NCBI RefSeq assembly: GCF_010586825.1
Contig: NZ_JAAAGB010000002.1
Coordinates: 62,001-126,000 of the forward strand
Direction of reading: 5' to 3'
DNA from: Draconibacterium mangrovi
GTDB lineage: Bacteria; Bacteroidota; Bacteroidia; Bacteroidales; Prolixibacteraceae
Length of the DNA: 64,000 nt
The notes beneath the pieces were generated by a model that was given only the letters and a program-made list of their open reading frames with translations, did no database searches and was not told where the DNA came from. Of this stretch, positions 61,398 through 64,000 are shown one piece after another. The position numbers and the translations under genes are program-made. Position 1 is the stretch's first letter. Each line of letters begins with the position of its first letter.

Positions 61398-64000
61398 ATG
61401 AAAGATTTACCAGGTACTGACACAATAACGATCAAAGAACCGAAAGGAATTAAATCGTTCCTTAAGTATGCCATTGAACGCGAAGGCAAAGAGTATAATG
61501 ATGAGGCCGCCGATAAGTATATTAATTCATACAACGGAGACAATAACCAGTTAATTAACGATGTTGCTGCAAGAGCCGGAGTCCCGGAAACGGAGTTAGA
61601 GTCTTTCCGCGAGCGTGCATACCGGGAATTTGAATTATCTGATAAATCAGCTTCCCAAAGAATTGAGAAGGTACTTAAGCAATCTCCGAAAGTAATAAAA
61701 GACAAAAACATTGACCTCAATTCCCCACTTGTAGCCGGTACACCAAAGATGCCAGCAAATGAAGATCAATCCTTTTTAGGCAAACTTGGTAAAACTGCAT
61801 GGAACGAACTGAACGTTGGAGGAAGCCAACTTGGTTCATGGATGGCCGACGTTCCCGGACTTATTTATGATCTGGCCGGGGCTCCTTTTCGTGCCGTTGG
61901 TATGAAGGTTCCGAAATCAGAAGATTTTGAAGATGGAGCACTGGAACAAGTTTCGGATTACTATAAACAAAATGCAAAAGCCTTTGAGCAGAAAGTGGAC
62001 AAAATTAATCCTGACCGGGAACAAGGGATTGTAGACTCGTACACAAACGGAGATTTTCAGCAGGGAACTTTAAACCTTGTTGGAAGCATTTCCGAAAGTT
62101 TACCGGCTTCAATTGCAATGATTATTACCGGAGGTTCTACTCTCCCTACAATTTTAGGAAGTGCCGGTGTATTTGGTGCTGCAAAAGTTCAGGAGCTGGA
62201 TGAAAACGCCCCGGAAATGGACTACGATAAACGGCGTATTATTGGTGTAGTGAACGGAACTTTGGAGGGAGTATTTGAAACGCTTCTTGGTTCCGGTGCT
62301 GTTGGCCGGTCGTTGTCGGAAATTATTAAACAGAGCGGGAAGAAAGAGGCCAAAGAACAAATTAAGCGGTCTGTCTCCACCATGTTTTCGGACATGATCA
62401 CTAAAAATCCGTGGTTGGCACCATTGGGCGAAGGGTTTGAGGAAGTGGGAACGCAGATTTCGCAAAATATGGTAGACAAATATTCCGGTTATCGCCCGGA
62501 TATTTCCATAACGGAAGGAGTAGGTGATGCATTTGCTGCAGGTGTGACCATGGGGGCCGTACATGGTTCTGTTATTGGCTTAGCAAAGAAAGCTGTCGCC
62601 AACAAACAACAATCAAATACGGAACAATTACCGGGGGAACCAGCCACCGGGACACCGGGACCAGTGAATCCGAACGGCACAATTACAACGGCCGAAATTG
62701 AAGGGCAAAAGTACACCATCCTTAACCCGGAAGATTTGGGCCATAAGAAACCAGTCTTTGCCAAAAATGAGAAAGGCGAAAGGAAATTTTTCCAATGGAC
62801 CAAAGTGAACAATGAGACAATTAGTACGGAACCCATTCGTCCCGAAATCAACAATGAAGGGAATGGTCCAGTATTGGGCATTTCGTCTCAAGATCCAGCG
62901 ACTAGCGATCCGAACCCCAAGATTTCCCCAAGAAATCAGGAACCTTTCGAGCTTATTCGTTCTGAAACAAAAATAGAACCTGCTGAACAGCCAAAAGCAG
63001 ACGTTGAGAGCCCAAGCACAAACGAAGTCGATATGAATAGCCTTTCACCGGAAGAACGCTTTAAAACGCTTATAAAGGACGACGAGCAGATTGCAAAAGA
63101 AATGTTGCAGTTTGATATTGAAGAACTAAAAAAGGAACTGACGGAACTGCAAAAGCAGAATCCGGACAAGCCTTCTACTAAATTCGCCAGGTTAAAACGG
63201 TTGAAAGAGGTAAACAAGCAATTAAAAGAATTGCCAAAGCTTCTAAATTTGAAAGCTAAGGACTTCGAAACAAATGATGTACCTTTACAAAACGATGAAA
63301 ACAGACCGAGAAAAAGTGAAAGCCCGGATGTTGAAAATCTTCCGAACAATCGGGAAGGAAACCGGGGAAACCGAACTGGAAGTATCCAGGCGAATCAGGA
63401 ACAACGTGAGGCGGAAAACGCCTGGAATAAATTAATAAACGACGAATCCAAGAAATCATCAACATCCATTAACCAGGATGCTTATCACCCCGAGACAGTT
63501 TCTCTTATTGGCAAAATCAATGCAGATGAGGCTTTGGCCTCCAAACGGCTGAAGGAACTAAAGGAAGACGAAAAGCAAGCTATTGTCTTTGAACGAGATG
63601 AAATCAGAAAACAAATATCTGCATTCAAAGAAGGTGTACGTCTGGGACAAAAAGATACCAAAGAACGGATAAAAGCTATTCAATCGGCAATTATCCAGTA
63701 TGCACAGCGCAACATGCCTTACGACGAGGTGGGTAAACGCGATATGTTTGCAGTAATCAACAAAATACGCGATGCACAAACTCCGGGAACTATCGAGAAA
63801 GCTTTTGATAAGATCGATGAAATTACCAAAGAGAACGAATCGAATAAAAACATCCGGGCAGTTGAGCGATTGATTAAGTGGATGACCAACTTCCGTCAGA
63901 AAGGACAAAACAAAGAAGGTAAATTCACCTACGAAACCGTTAAGGAGTTCGAAAAATTCAAACGCATCCACAAAGAAGCTATTGCCATTGGAGCTGTTAA
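61398..64000 (+). CDS. large phage protein, virion-internal/ejection type, runs off the window
   Basis: An uninterrupted frame of at least 867 codons starts with the ATG at 61398 (MKDLPGTDTITIKEPKGIKS). No stop was met up to the window end. Residues about 1-110 are a helical N-terminus. At about 235-330 there are hydrophobic glycine-rich segments (ESLPASIAMIITGGSTLPTI, GAAKVQELDENAPEMDYDKR and GVGDAFAAGVTMGAVHG), after which comes EGFEEVGTQISQNMVDKY. These are features of phage ejection proteins and large polyvalent proteins. A Pro-rich linker and long coiled coils (about 550-640 and 710-850) follow. Domains further on cannot be seen. Confidence 0.82.
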   Translation, partial: MKDLPGTDTITIKEPKGIKSFLKYAIEREGKEYNDEAADKYINSYNGDNNQLINDVAARAGVPETELESFRERAYREFELSDKSASQRIEKVLKQSPKVIKDKNIDLNSPLVAGTPKMPANEDQSFLGKLGKTAWNELNVGGSQLGSWMADVPGLIYDLAGAPFRAVGMKVPKSEDFEDGALEQVSDYYKQNAKAFEQKVDKINPDREQGIVDSYTNGDFQQGTLNLVGSISESLPASIAMIITGGSTLPTILGSAGVFGAAKVQELDENAPEMDYDKRRIIGVVNGTLEGVFETLLGSGAVGRSLSEIIKQSGKKEAKEQIKRSVSTMFSDMITKNPWLAPLGEGFEEVGTQISQNMVDKYSGYRPDISITEGVGDAFAAGVTMGAVHGSVIGLAKKAVANKQQSNTEQLPGEPATGTPGPVNPNGTITTAEIEGQKYTILNPEDLGHKKPVFAKNEKGERKFFQWTKVNNETISTEPIRPEINNEGNGPVLGISSQDPATSDPNPKISPRNQEPFELIRSETKIEPAEQPKADVESPSTNEVDMNSLSPEERFKTLIKDDEQIAKEMLQFDIEELKKELTELQKQNPDKPSTKFARLKRLKEVNKQLKELPKLLNLKAKDFETNDVPLQNDENRPRKSESPDVENLPNNREGNRGNRTGSIQANQEQREAENAWNKLINDESKKSSTSINQDAYHPETVSLIGKINADEALASKRLKELKEDEKQAIVFERDEIRKQISAFKEGVRLGQKDTKERIKAIQSAIIQYAQRNMPYDEVGKRDMFAVINKIRDAQTPGTIEKAFDKIDEITKENESNKNIRAVERLIKWMTNFRQKGQNKEGKFTYETVKEFEKFKRIHKEAIAIGAV

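Larger units (their letters stand above)
53115..64000. mobile_element. integrated phage-like element (left part; right end outside window)
   Basis: A tyrosine integrase at the left edge is followed by a plus-strand run of tightly packed genes: lipoprotein, XRE regulator, unknown 273-residue protein, excisionase-like protein, replication-like protein, three paralogous small proteins, terminase small subunit and large virion-type proteins. This is the order of a temperate phage or phage satellite. The A+T-rich genes of 55.4-58.4 kb differ from the host genes. No terminase large subunit, portal or capsid gene is in view. The left limit is set loosely after the terminator at 53114. Confidence 0.8.

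Overview
The window looks like a chromosome segment from a marine or gut-type Bacteroidota, most like the Marinilabiliales/Prolixibacteraceae. This rests on the gene content (DUF4884-type lipoprotein, glycine-lipid acyltransferase pair, Nfn-type fusion, dcw cluster order), on TAnnTTTG-type promoter boxes, on the scarcity of Shine-Dalgarno sites and on the roughly 40-45% GC coding style. The assignment is inference; no rRNA or tRNA gene is present in the window.

Positions 1-28059 are a mosaic of housekeeping genes. They include aroB-aroA, an HGSNAT-like membrane acyltransferase, tadA lying between two palindromic repeat elements, aspS, a fused Nfn-like flavoprotein, a Kef-type antiporter, two HTH regulators, a secreted esterase, several GNAT acetyltransferases, an AlkC-like repair protein, lysophospholipid acyltransferases, a bile-acid/sodium symporter-type carrier, phoA, yjjX, a PurF-like enzyme and a probable glsB-glsA pair for glycine lipids. 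A 111-residue HTH/coiled-coil gene has a striking array of eight 21-bp repeats directly upstream (14391-14558). Each unit carries an ATGT-N5-RCAT type dyad.

Positions 28358-45386 hold a nearly complete dcw cluster, all on the plus strand: MraZ operator array, mraZ, rsmH, ftsL, ftsI, murE, mraY, murD, ftsW, murG, murC, ftsQ, ftsA, then two consecutive and divergent ftsZ genes, then a YqeY gene. Together they make lipid II (DAP type) and build the divisome. Only the second FtsZ keeps a recognisable C-terminal FtsA-binding peptide.

Positions 45453-52811 hold a small acidic protein, a cyclophilin, a possible small RNA, a lipoprotein-type methyltransferase, an amino-acid permease, an acyltransferase and a two-subunit molybdenum hydroxylase of the isoquinoline-oxidoreductase type.

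From about 53.1 kb to the window end lies an integrated phage-like element: tyrosine integrase, lipoprotein, HTH regulators, excisionase-like protein, replication-like protein, terminase small subunit, and a long open frame for a large virion-type protein that runs off the end. Three paralogous small acidic proteins of an unrecognised family surround the terminase small subunit. The lipoprotein next to the integrase shares a domain with the putative virion protein. No terminase large subunit is visible, so prophage and satellite remain alternatives.
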